From Verrucomicrobiota bacterium (GTDB lineage Bacteria; Verrucomicrobiota; Verrucomicrobiia; Opitutales; Opitutaceae): a DNA stretch of 35,754 nucleotides. Each line of letters opens with the position of its first letter. The first letter of the stretch is position 1. Location of the stretch: NCBI GenBank assembly GCA_963205455.1, contig CAUJJL010000153.1, positions 1 through 35,754 on the forward strand, in the 5' to 3' direction. A model generated the notes under the pieces. The model saw only the letters and a list, made by a program, of their open reading frames with translations. It was not told the origin of the DNA and did no database searches. The position numbers were made by a program, and so were the translations under genes. Of the stretch, positions 24,064 to 30,897 are shown in pieces.

Positions 24064-24081
24064 AATCAAGGGGCGCGAGGG

Positions 24082-25101
24082 TTAGGCTTGGGTGCAGTCA
24101 ATCAGGGTTTTCATCCCTTCCGGCGCGGCGTCGAGGGCTCGGAAGATCGCGGGCAGATCAGCCAGCTTGCCGACCTGGGTGATGAGCCTGGCGAGGGGGA
24201 GGGTGTCCGCCGCGATCAAGCGCAGCGCTTCCTCGTAATCCTCGGGCTCATAGACGCGCGCGCCGCAGAGCTGCAGCTCCTTCCAGAAGAATTGAAACAG
24301 GTTTACCTCAACCGGCTTGGGGTAGATGGCCACGAGCACGATACGCCCGCGCAATGCCAACAGTTCCGTCATCGTCGCCGCGGCGGCCCGAGCGCCTGAA
24401 ACTTCAAATACGATATCCGCGCCCCGGCCTTCGGTCAGCTCCCGGCAATACGCGGGCAGATCAATCTGGCCCGGATGCACCGCCTCAAATCCCAGTTCAC
24501 GCGCGAATTGCAGGCGCTGTTCGTTGACCTCGCTAAGCACCACCCGCGCTCCGGCCGCGCGGGCGACCAGCGCCACCAATATGCCGATCGGCCCGCCGCC
24601 GATGACGACAGCCAGTTCGCCCGCGCGCACCTGACCGCGTCGCACATCATGGCAAGCCACGGCCAGCGGCTCGGTCAGCGCCGCCAGTTTCAAATCAACT
24701 TGCGCGGGCACCTGATGAATCACGAAGGCGGGCAAGGTCCACGATTGTTGAAAGGCCCCGGGCGAATCGATGCCGATGAATTTCAAGTTGCGGCAGATAT
24801 GTCCGTAGCCCCGGTCGGCGGGCGTTTCGCCGCGGTTGTCGAGCGGGCGCACCACAACTTTGTCGCCCACGCGCAGATGGGTGACCCCGGCGCCCAACTC
24901 GGCCACCGTGCCGGACATTTCGTGGCCGATGACCAGTGGTGTTTTGACACGTTGATCCATCGCCCCGTGGTAAATGTGCAGGTCGGTGCCGCAGATGCCG
25001 ACATAGGCCACCTGCAGACGAACTTCACCGGGACCGGGAGGAATGATGGCCGCGTCGCGCACCGTAAAGGTGCGGTTTCCTTCATAGTAGGCTGCTTTCA
25101 T
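24082..25101 (-). CDS. Zinc-dependent medium-chain alcohol/polyol dehydrogenase
   Basis: A 339-residue MDR-family NAD(P)-dependent oxidoreductase of the threonine/sorbitol dehydrogenase type. Catalytic zinc ligands C37 (VGICGTDLH) and H60-E61 (VIGHEMSG) are present, as are the Rossmann glycines in VVIGGGPIGIL. The structural-zinc lobe, which normally has four Cys, keeps only C103 (HICRNLKFIG), so this protein probably lacks the second zinc. Its likely job is oxidation or reduction of a uronate-derived keto sugar or aldonate; the substrate is not shown by sequence. It starts 4 bp after the heparinase stop. A longer open frame upstream to 25422 overlaps the lyase gene and is not coding. Confidence 0.88.
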   Translation of the reverse strand: MKAAYYEGNRTFTVRDAAIIPPGPGEVRLQVAYVGICGTDLHIYHGAMDQRVKTPLVIGHEMSGTVAELGAGVTHLRVGDKVVVRPLDNRGETPADRGYGHICRNLKFIGIDSPGAFQQSWTLPAFVIHQVPAQVDLKLAALTEPLAVACHDVRRGQVRAGELAVVIGGGPIGILVALVARAAGARVVLSEVNEQRLQFARELGFEAVHPGQIDLPAYCRELTEGRGADIVFEVSGARAAAATMTELLALRGRIVLVAIYPKPVEVNLFQFFWKELQLCGARVYEPEDYEEALRLIAADTLPLARLITQVGKLADLPAIFRALDAAPEGMKTLIDCTQA

Positions 25102-25105
25102 AAAA

Positions 25106-27157
25106 TTAACCGAGGCTCCAATCTCCGGCCGCATCCACAGCCAGCACCGCGGATGCACCTCCCACGGTTTCGCGTAGTTCGATTCGCTGCGCGGCGGCGT
25201 CGAACGCAATGCGCCAATCGCGCGCGCGCGCGGGCGCGTCCAAGGCGAAACCCGCCGCGTCGGCATGATAATGCCAACCGGCGATTGCGCCTGCTTCATC
25301 CAAGCAAATCGCGTGGACGATGGTCCGTTCGCATTTCGCCTCGGCCTCGGTCCAGCGCACCAGCGCTCCGCTGCCCGATGCGCCCTCTCCCGGACCGCCG
25401 GGCAACGGATGGTAGGCATCATGCACCCGGGAGTGCATTGGAGATTGTAGCTGGCCGCCGCCGCTGTGGAATAATTTCAAACCCACGCCATTGCGCCGCG
25501 CGACCAGGCGATCGGGCGGAAAGAGTTTCAGTTCCAGCGCCGCCTCACGATTATTGAGGAGCCAATGCCAGGTCGCGCGCACCGGGGCCGCACTCACAAT
25601 GCGATCCACCACAAACACCGTCTGGCTACCGCCCATGATCCAGCAACGGCGGAACTCCTGCAACGGCTCGCCGTAGGCCGCGCTCGCTTCCGCGACCACG
25701 GCGCGAAATTCGCCGACCTCTGCCGCCAACAACAACCGACCCAGCGATGGAACCGGCGGCTGATTGCCACCCGTGGCGCGGTTGATGCGGCGCTGGGCGG
25801 GCAACCGTTGTCCTATTTGCTGCCAGGCTCCGGTGGTATTCTGCGCCGCAAAGGTGCAAGTGCTGTGGTTCGCGGTGGCGCGGTCCAGCTCGCGGTCGTG
25901 ATTCCGGTAGCAACTGTGGCCGGCATCCACGAGCAAGCCCTCGGCGCGATGGGTCAGGATGCCGCTCAGCAAATCGCCGTGCAGATGCGCGATGCTGCGC
26001 AACGGCGCGCCGCCAGTGCGCACCGCCAGTGTCGTCCGCCCAGGCCAGCTATCGCGGGCGATCACGTCGCCTGCGTCCGTGGCGACGATGTTCCCCAATC
26101 CAGCCTCTGCGGGAGACAGGGCCGATGCGGCGTGCGGCAGTAGTAGCGGCGTGAGAAATCCGAAATCATTGACAAAGCCAAATGACGCGCGGTCGTGCGG
26201 CCCTTGATGAGGCTCCGGCGTGTAGAGCCGATCAAACAAACTACGCGCCAAGCCCGCCTCGCGTGGGTGGTGCTCGCGACCGCGCGCCGCGATATAAAGC
26301 AACACGTCGGCTGACGGCCGATAGATGGCCGCGCTGTCGCCGAAATTGACGCTGCGAGCCCGCGTCGCACCGGACCAGCCCGCCAGCGGTTGGGTATGGA
26401 GCAACGCAGCGGCGTCGTTACGCACCTTGCCAATCCAGGGTGCCAAAGGCAGCTCGGCGGCCAACGCGGGCTGTCGCCGCACCAAGGCTTCACGCGTGAG
26501 CACGAGCGCGCTGGCCGCGTAGTTGCCGTATTGCAACGATTCGCCGAAACTCCCGTCAGGCTGGAAAAAATCCGCATTGCGGCGGAACTCCGCCGCCGTT
26601 TGCGCCATGGATTCACTGTCGTTCAGGACGGCGGCAGTCACGGCGACGCCGGCATTCATGACGCAGCGCCAGTTCGAGACGTGGTCATGGGTGTCGAGCC
26701 AACGTTGGCAGAGCGCCATTCCGTGACGACGCAACACGTCGTCGATTTCCGAAAGTTCAGCCTCTGTGAAAAGCGGCGCGGTCAGATCGCGGCACACCGC
26801 GATGCCCCAAGCCAAGTGCGCGGTTTCCAGGTGCCCTTGCGGTGGCTGGCATTGATGGTCGCGAAAGTCCGGGCCGATCCAATCCGCCAGCGGTCGGCGC
26901 ACGACATCAAGCACCGTGGATCGCATCCATGCCGCGAGCGGCGGGTTGGGACGCAAGGCCCAGACCATGGCGGCATCCGTCAGGTATTCCGCCGCGCAGT
27001 GCCACCAGTCGCAGGTGGTGCCGGGCGCGATCAGGCCCGGCGTGACGACCCGTTGATCCACCCGCCGGACCAAGGCCCAGTAGAATTCGCGCAAAGGCGG
27101 GGTGGCGCGGGCCGCGACGATCCGCGAACGTTCGGAATCGTCGAGAAACAAGCTCAT
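25106..27157 (-). CDS. Heparinase II/III-family lyase without signal peptide
   Basis: A 683-residue member of the superfamily of uronate-polymer lyases with an N-terminal (alpha/alpha) toroid and C-terminal beta-sandwich domain. Toroid signatures: HLETAHLAWGIAVCRDL, SNWRCVMNAG (N162-W163) and DGSFGESLQYGNY, where Y210 is the likely catalytic Tyr. Sandwich signatures: LLVDAGHSCYRNHDRELDR followed by NHSTCTF. The N-terminus MSLFLDDSERSRIVAAR is polar and has no export signal, so the enzyme should be cytoplasmic and act on imported oligosaccharides. Its ATG overlaps the SDR stop by four bases (ATGA), and the dehydrogenase gene follows after 4 bp. Substrate class cannot be told from the sequence; a distant paralogue is encoded at 30898. 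Confidence 0.88.
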   Translation of the reverse strand: MSLFLDDSERSRIVAARATPPLREFYWALVRRVDQRVVTPGLIAPGTTCDWWHCAAEYLTDAAMVWALRPNPPLAAWMRSTVLDVVRRPLADWIGPDFRDHQCQPPQGHLETAHLAWGIAVCRDLTAPLFTEAELSEIDDVLRRHGMALCQRWLDTHDHVSNWRCVMNAGVAVTAAVLNDSESMAQTAAEFRRNADFFQPDGSFGESLQYGNYAASALVLTREALVRRQPALAAELPLAPWIGKVRNDAAALLHTQPLAGWSGATRARSVNFGDSAAIYRPSADVLLYIAARGREHHPREAGLARSLFDRLYTPEPHQGPHDRASFGFVNDFGFLTPLLLPHAASALSPAEAGLGNIVATDAGDVIARDSWPGRTTLAVRTGGAPLRSIAHLHGDLLSGILTHRAEGLLVDAGHSCYRNHDRELDRATANHSTCTFAAQNTTGAWQQIGQRLPAQRRINRATGGNQPPVPSLGRLLLAAEVGEFRAVVAEASAAYGEPLQEFRRCWIMGGSQTVFVVDRIVSAAPVRATWHWLLNNREAALELKLFPPDRLVARRNGVGLKLFHSGGGQLQSPMHSRVHDAYHPLPGGPGEGASGSGALVRWTEAEAKCERTIVHAICLDEAGAIAGWHYHADAAGFALDAPARARDWRIAFDAAAQRIELRETVGGASAVLAVDAAGDWSLG

Positions 27158-27858
27158 CGTAGGGCGGCCAGATCGACGTCCTTGATTAGGACCCCGTCGG
27201 GTTGTTGCGCCACAAAGAGCACGACGGTCGCGACCTCCTCGGCGGTCAGGAATTTGCTCCGGTCCACCTGGCGCCCGTCCCAGTAAGCGGTGTCGGTCGA
27301 AGCGGGCGAGACCGTGGAAATGCGCACGCGATCCGCCGCCGCCTGCTGTTGCAAGCCGCTGGTGTAGGAATTGAGGGCAGCCTTGCTCGCGCAATACAGC
27401 GGCGCGTTCGGGTTCGCGGTTTTGCCCGCGATCGAAGAAATATTGATCACGTGACCAGATTTGCGCGCGCGCATGCCGCCCACCACGGCGCGGGTGCAAA
27501 GGAAAACGCCCGTCACATTGGTGTCGAAAATGCGCCGGAAGTCCGCCAGCGAACAACGCGAGAGGTCGGTGGCGAAGCCCACGCCGGCCGCGTTGACCAA
27601 AATATCCACCGGACCCAACTCCGCTTCCACCTTGGCGAAGGCCGCGGCCACGTCCGGCTCGGCGGTCACATCCAGCGGCACGGGAAGCACGGTGCCGCCA
27701 GCGGCGCGCATCGCGGCGGCCAACGTTTCCAGCTTGTCTGGGGCCCGGGCGATGAGGGCGACTTTTGCGCCCTGTTGGGAGAACTGACGGGCGGTGGCCA
27801 AGCCGATGCCACTCGACGCGCCAGTTACCACGACCACGAGATCTTTTAGTGTTTTCAT
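27154..27858 (-). CDS. SDR-family oxidoreductase of the uronate operon
   Basis: A 234-residue classical short-chain dehydrogenase: TGASSGIG near residue 13, NAAG, catalytic Ser in INISSIAG and YCASK, then an S-P-A-S-T-D-T segment after the active site. ARAPDKLE after strand 2 suggests NADP preference (Arg instead of Asp), from family knowledge. The protein is shorter than most, ending soon after a LTAEEVA helix, as in ketoacyl-reductase-like DHRS proteins and in reductases of 4-deoxy-5-ketouronate from alginate clusters. A role as reductase of unsaturated-uronate-derived ketone is plausible. It lies 4 bp after the RraA-like gene and overlaps the lyase start. Confidence 0.88.
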   Translation of the reverse strand: MKTLKDLVVVVTGASSGIGLATARQFSQQGAKVALIARAPDKLETLAAAMRAAGGTVLPVPLDVTAEPDVAAAFAKVEAELGPVDILVNAAGVGFATDLSRCSLADFRRIFDTNVTGVFLCTRAVVGGMRARKSGHVINISSIAGKTANPNAPLYCASKAALNSYTSGLQQQAAADRVRISTVSPASTDTAYWDGRQVDRSKFLTAEEVATVVLFVAQQPDGVLIKDVDLAALR

Positions 27859-27862
27859 AAAA

Positions 27863-28573
27863 TCAGAAATAGCCGCCGCGTTTCACGATCTCCGTGGCCG
27901 AGAGGCCGTCGTTGACCCACTGCTTCAGCTCGGACTCGCTTTTCGCGATTTCCTCGGCGCGCAGCAGCACGTCGTAGGCGAGGTCGCGCGGCACCACGAT
28001 GGCACCGTCAATGTCGGCGAACACGATGTCGCCGGGGGCGATGTGCACTTGGCCGATTTGCACCGGCACCTGCCAGCCGCTGATGCGAAAGCGTCCGAGC
28101 ATGCCGTTCGAGGAACGGTAACGCACGAAGACGGGGAAATTGAGGCCGAGCACGCGGTCGGTGTCGCGCACGCCACCGTCCACAATGGCGCCGCGGCAGC
28201 CGCGTTTTTGCGCGGCGATCGTCATGACCTCGCCCCATTGGGCGGACTCGTCGTCGCCGCTGGTGTCCCAGGCGACGACGTGGTGCGCGGGGATGGCTTC
28301 CAGCATTTCGGCGCGCTCCTTCATTTCGTTTTTAACGAGCAGGCTCTTCGCGCCTTTGATGGTGAAGGCCGGGCCCGCGACCTTCATCGTGTCGCGCAAG
28401 GGCATGATGCCGCTAGGCAACGTCTGGTAAAGCAGGCCGCGCTCGCGCAGCACGTCGTTGACCGCCGCGGTGAACAGCGCCTCGTAGCGCTGGCACAGTT
28501 CCGCGAGCGGAATGGGAAAGTCCTTGAGTTCCCGCGCACCGCGCGCGGCCTTGAGTTGATCGAGATTCATCAT
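27863..28573 (-). CDS. RraA/HMG-aldolase-family protein
   Basis: A 236-residue member of the family that includes 4-hydroxy-4-methyl-2-oxoglutarate aldolase and the RNase E regulator RraA. Family landmarks are VAGPAFTIKGA, SAQWGEVMTIAAQKRGCRGAI, the active-site block VDGGVRDTD with the Arg-Asp pair needed by the aldolases, and PGDIVFADIDGAIVVP. The intact Arg-Asp points to a divalent-metal pyruvate aldolase rather than to an RNase regulator. In a uronate operon without KdgK or Eda it could split a 2-keto-3-deoxy acid into pyruvate and an aldehyde; this is inference. Second gene of the operon, 4 bp after GH105. Two adjacent ATG codons (28573, 28570) make the start ambiguous by one residue. Confidence 0.85.
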   Translation of the reverse strand: MMNLDQLKAARGARELKDFPIPLAELCQRYEALFTAAVNDVLRERGLLYQTLPSGIMPLRDTMKVAGPAFTIKGAKSLLVKNEMKERAEMLEAIPAHHVVAWDTSGDDESAQWGEVMTIAAQKRGCRGAIVDGGVRDTDRVLGLNFPVFVRYRSSNGMLGRFRISGWQVPVQIGQVHIAPGDIVFADIDGAIVVPRDLAYDVLLRAEEIAKSESELKQWVNDGLSATEIVKRGGYF

Positions 28574-28577
28574 GGGG

Positions 28578-29633
28578 TTAAAGGGTTTCGAGGCCCAGCC
28601 GGGTCGCGCCCGCGCCGAAGGCGAGGATCACGGGGCCGAAGCCGTGGCGGTCATTGTGGATGGGTTTACGTTGCAGATAAGCGGCGATCGTGCCGTCGCC
28701 GGGGCTTCGGCAATCCTGGCACGTGTTTTGAATCGAGCCGTCCGGCTCGATGTAGCGCAGGTAGCCGCGCAGGCCCCGCTCCACGTTCGCACGGTCCTCC
28801 GGCGGGAGCAGGCCGCGCGCCACGCCGATGGCCAAGCCGTGTAAAATGAGACCGCTGCCCGACGTCTCCACATAAGACGTGGGCAGGGTCATTTCCTGAA
28901 ACCAGAGTCCTTCCGCGCCTTGATGCCGCAGGCAAGCGAGCGACAGGTCGCGATGCATTTTTTCCGCCGCTGGACGGCGCGGATGATCCGCGGGCAGGGC
29001 GTCAATCAATTCAGTGAGGGCGATCATGCCCCAGCCATTGCCCCGGCTCCAATGGTCTTCTGTGAGTTTCCCGGGGGCGGTAAATCCGCGGCATTGATGG
29101 AGCAGGCCGTTTTCCGGATTGAGGAAAACGTCATACATCTTCCGCGTTTGTTGGAAGGCTTCCTCAACCCAGGCGGATTCGCGCAGGGCCAAGCCGGCGT
29201 AGAGGAGGAAGGGCGTGACGGCGAAGGCCACATCAATCCAGATCTGTTCCCGGTTCCAGTTGCGGTTGGGCTCCGGCAGCAGGGGGTTGGAAATGATGCC
29301 TTCGCGGCTGCGGGGCGCGTCGCGCATGAGTTCCTCCGCGTAAAATCGCACCGGCTCCGCCGCTTCGGGCAGGAGGCCGCGTTGGAGCAACAACGCCGCG
29401 CCGTTGCCGCCGCAGAGATAGTTCTGGAAGTTGCACTTGAACTGAACCTCCCCGCGCACGAACGGCAGCAGATGCGACTTCACCTGCGCGATCACCTTGG
29501 GGTCGTTGCGCGCCACGCCGAAGTGGGCCTGCGCCTGTAGGGTCAGAATGCCGGTGTAGTAATTGAAGGGATGGAGCGCAACAAACCGGTCGAAAGCGCG
29601 TTGTGCGATGATCGGGGGTGACACAGCGGACAT
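28578..29633 (-). CDS. GH105/GH88-type unsaturated uronyl hydrolase
   Basis: A 351-residue (alpha/alpha)6-barrel enzyme that removes the 4,5-unsaturated uronic acid left by lyases from the non-reducing end of oligosaccharides, by hydration. Key segments: EQIWIDVAFAVTPFLLYAGL with D134 at the place of the catalytic Asp, CRGFTAPGKLTEDHWSRGNG with the WxRGNGW hallmark continuing to WGMIALTELI, and a C-terminal YVETSGSGLILHGLAIGV. There is no signal peptide, so it acts in the cytoplasm after lyase cleavage. ATG 29633 was chosen; upstream codons to 29738 cross the likely promoter. First gene of the six-gene operon. GH105 and GH88 cannot be separated safely by eye; GH105 is favoured. Confidence 0.88.
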   Translation of the reverse strand: MSAVSPPIIAQRAFDRFVALHPFNYYTGILTLQAQAHFGVARNDPKVIAQVKSHLLPFVRGEVQFKCNFQNYLCGGNGAALLLQRGLLPEAAEPVRFYAEELMRDAPRSREGIISNPLLPEPNRNWNREQIWIDVAFAVTPFLLYAGLALRESAWVEEAFQQTRKMYDVFLNPENGLLHQCRGFTAPGKLTEDHWSRGNGWGMIALTELIDALPADHPRRPAAEKMHRDLSLACLRHQGAEGLWFQEMTLPTSYVETSGSGLILHGLAIGVARGLLPPEDRANVERGLRGYLRYIEPDGSIQNTCQDCRSPGDGTIAAYLQRKPIHNDRHGFGPVILAFGAGATRLGLETL

Positions 29634-29645
29634 GATTGAAGATGA

Positions 29646-29674
29646 AATATACTGGAGCGGAGGCGGCTTGTCAT
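29646..29674 (-). promoter_or_regulatory. Promoter of the six-gene uronate operon
   Basis: On the minus strand ATGACA (29674-29669) and TATATT (29651-29646) are separated by exactly 17 bp, each matching the sigma-70 consensus at five of six positions. Transcription would begin near 29639, leaving only about six bases before the GH105 ATG at 29633. No Shine-Dalgarno sequence can fit, so the first gene would be read from a nearly leaderless mRNA. The site lies in the gap shared with the divergent AraC gene. Confidence 0.6.
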
Positions 29675-29827
29675 GGGCTCTGCCTGATGAAAACCGCTCA
29701 AAATTGATATTCTGCCCGAACTTGCCAGCTGCGACCACTCCAACGAGCCCGGGCGGAACTATCGTGAACTGTGTTGATGATTTCCGGCTGCCGCTACCCC
29801 AAACCGCCCCGGCATCAATTCGGGTTC

Positions 29828-30886
29828 ATGCTTATCAGCGACAGTCCATCCCCAAGCGCAGTCACGCCTTGTCAGTCGAACGGTCAGGCCTACGTTGGCA
29901 CCTGCCCCATGGGAGAGAGTTTCAATGCCGTTCAGTTTCTCGACCCGCCGTTCCTCTTCGTTGATGAACGCGTGATCTTCATTCCCCGCAAACGCCGGCT
30001 GGAGGTCAACAACCGCGACATCAAGATTATCCTCTTTCTCGAAGGCACGGTGGACTTGCTGCTCGACGGTCAGCCGGTCGGGCGCATCAAGCAGGGGGAT
30101 GTGCTGATTGTGCCGCGCCGCTGCCGCCAGACCTATGTGCCGGTGGGCAACGCCGAGGAGCGGTTGCACGTGATGCGCATCTGGTTCGATTTCTCCGCGC
30201 TGCGCCTCGATTTCACCCAGGGTGGCTCAGGTCTCAACGGCCCGCCCACCGCGTCCGACCCCGAGGTGAATTTCGCGGCCTTCCTCCGCCACCACTTCAA
30301 GTCGGTGAAGATCGTCAACGCCTTCGGCGGCCCGCGCATTCAGGACTGGGTGCGCCTGATTCGCCAAGAGAGCGAATGCCGCGCCGCCGGCTACCGCTTC
30401 CGCGTCACCGGCTTTTGCCGCCTGATCGTCACGGAGCTCGTCCGCCAGCTCAACGACGCGCCGCTCTCCACCGCCGAGCGGGATCGCCGCCGCACCGCCG
30501 ACGCCGCCGCCCCTGCCAGTTGGGCCGTGGAGCACGTGAAGCAGTTTCTGTTCGAAAACTGCCGCCGCCCGCTTGAGCTGCACGAAATCGCCTGGGAGGT
30601 GAAGCTCAGTGCCGAGCACCTTTGCCGTCGCTTCAAGGAGGAGACCGGCCAGACCATCTTCAATTACCTGCGCGAACTACGGTTGGAGGCGGCCAAGGCC
30701 TACCTCGTCAGTTCAAAGCAAACCATCACCGAAATCGCGGACAAAACCGGCTTTAGTTCCTCCACCTTGTTCTGCCGGGTCTTCCACAAAGCCGTCGGCC
30801 AAACGCCGATGGCTTACCGCGCCGCCGCCGCCAAGCGCATCCAATTCCAAAACACCACGCTCGAACCCGACGAGCATATCTTCTGA
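29828..30886 (+). CDS. AraC-family transcriptional regulator
   Basis: A DNA-binding regulator with an N-terminal cupin-like sensing domain (from about 30 residues in; LFLEGTVDLLLDGQPVGRI and GDVLIVPRRCRQTY) and a C-terminal pair of helix-turn-helix units: LELHEIAWEVKLSAEHLCRR with FKEETGQTIFNYLRELRLE, and ITEIADKTGFSSSTLFCRVF with FHKAVGQTPMAYR. All of the usual AraC consensus positions are present. It is divergent from the six-gene operon and 11 bp ahead of the secreted lyase gene, so it probably controls both directions in response to a uronate oligosaccharide. Possible starts are GTG 29771, ATG 29777, ATG 29828 and ATG 29909. 29828 leaves a complete sensor domain and room for a promoter. 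Confidence 0.9.
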   Translation: MLISDSPSPSAVTPCQSNGQAYVGTCPMGESFNAVQFLDPPFLFVDERVIFIPRKRRLEVNNRDIKIILFLEGTVDLLLDGQPVGRIKQGDVLIVPRRCRQTYVPVGNAEERLHVMRIWFDFSALRLDFTQGGSGLNGPPTASDPEVNFAAFLRHHFKSVKIVNAFGGPRIQDWVRLIRQESECRAAGYRFRVTGFCRLIVTELVRQLNDAPLSTAERDRRRTADAAAPASWAVEHVKQFLFENCRRPLELHEIAWEVKLSAEHLCRRFKEETGQTIFNYLRELRLEAAKAYLVSSKQTITEIADKTGFSSSTLFCRVFHKAVGQTPMAYRAAAAKRIQFQNTTLEPDEHIF

Positions 30887-30897
30887 GGACCTTGCTC

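Noticed and set aside
25102..25422. N-terminal extension of the zinc dehydrogenase frame
   Set aside because: It overlaps the lyase C-terminus; the MDR domain begins exactly at ATG 25101.
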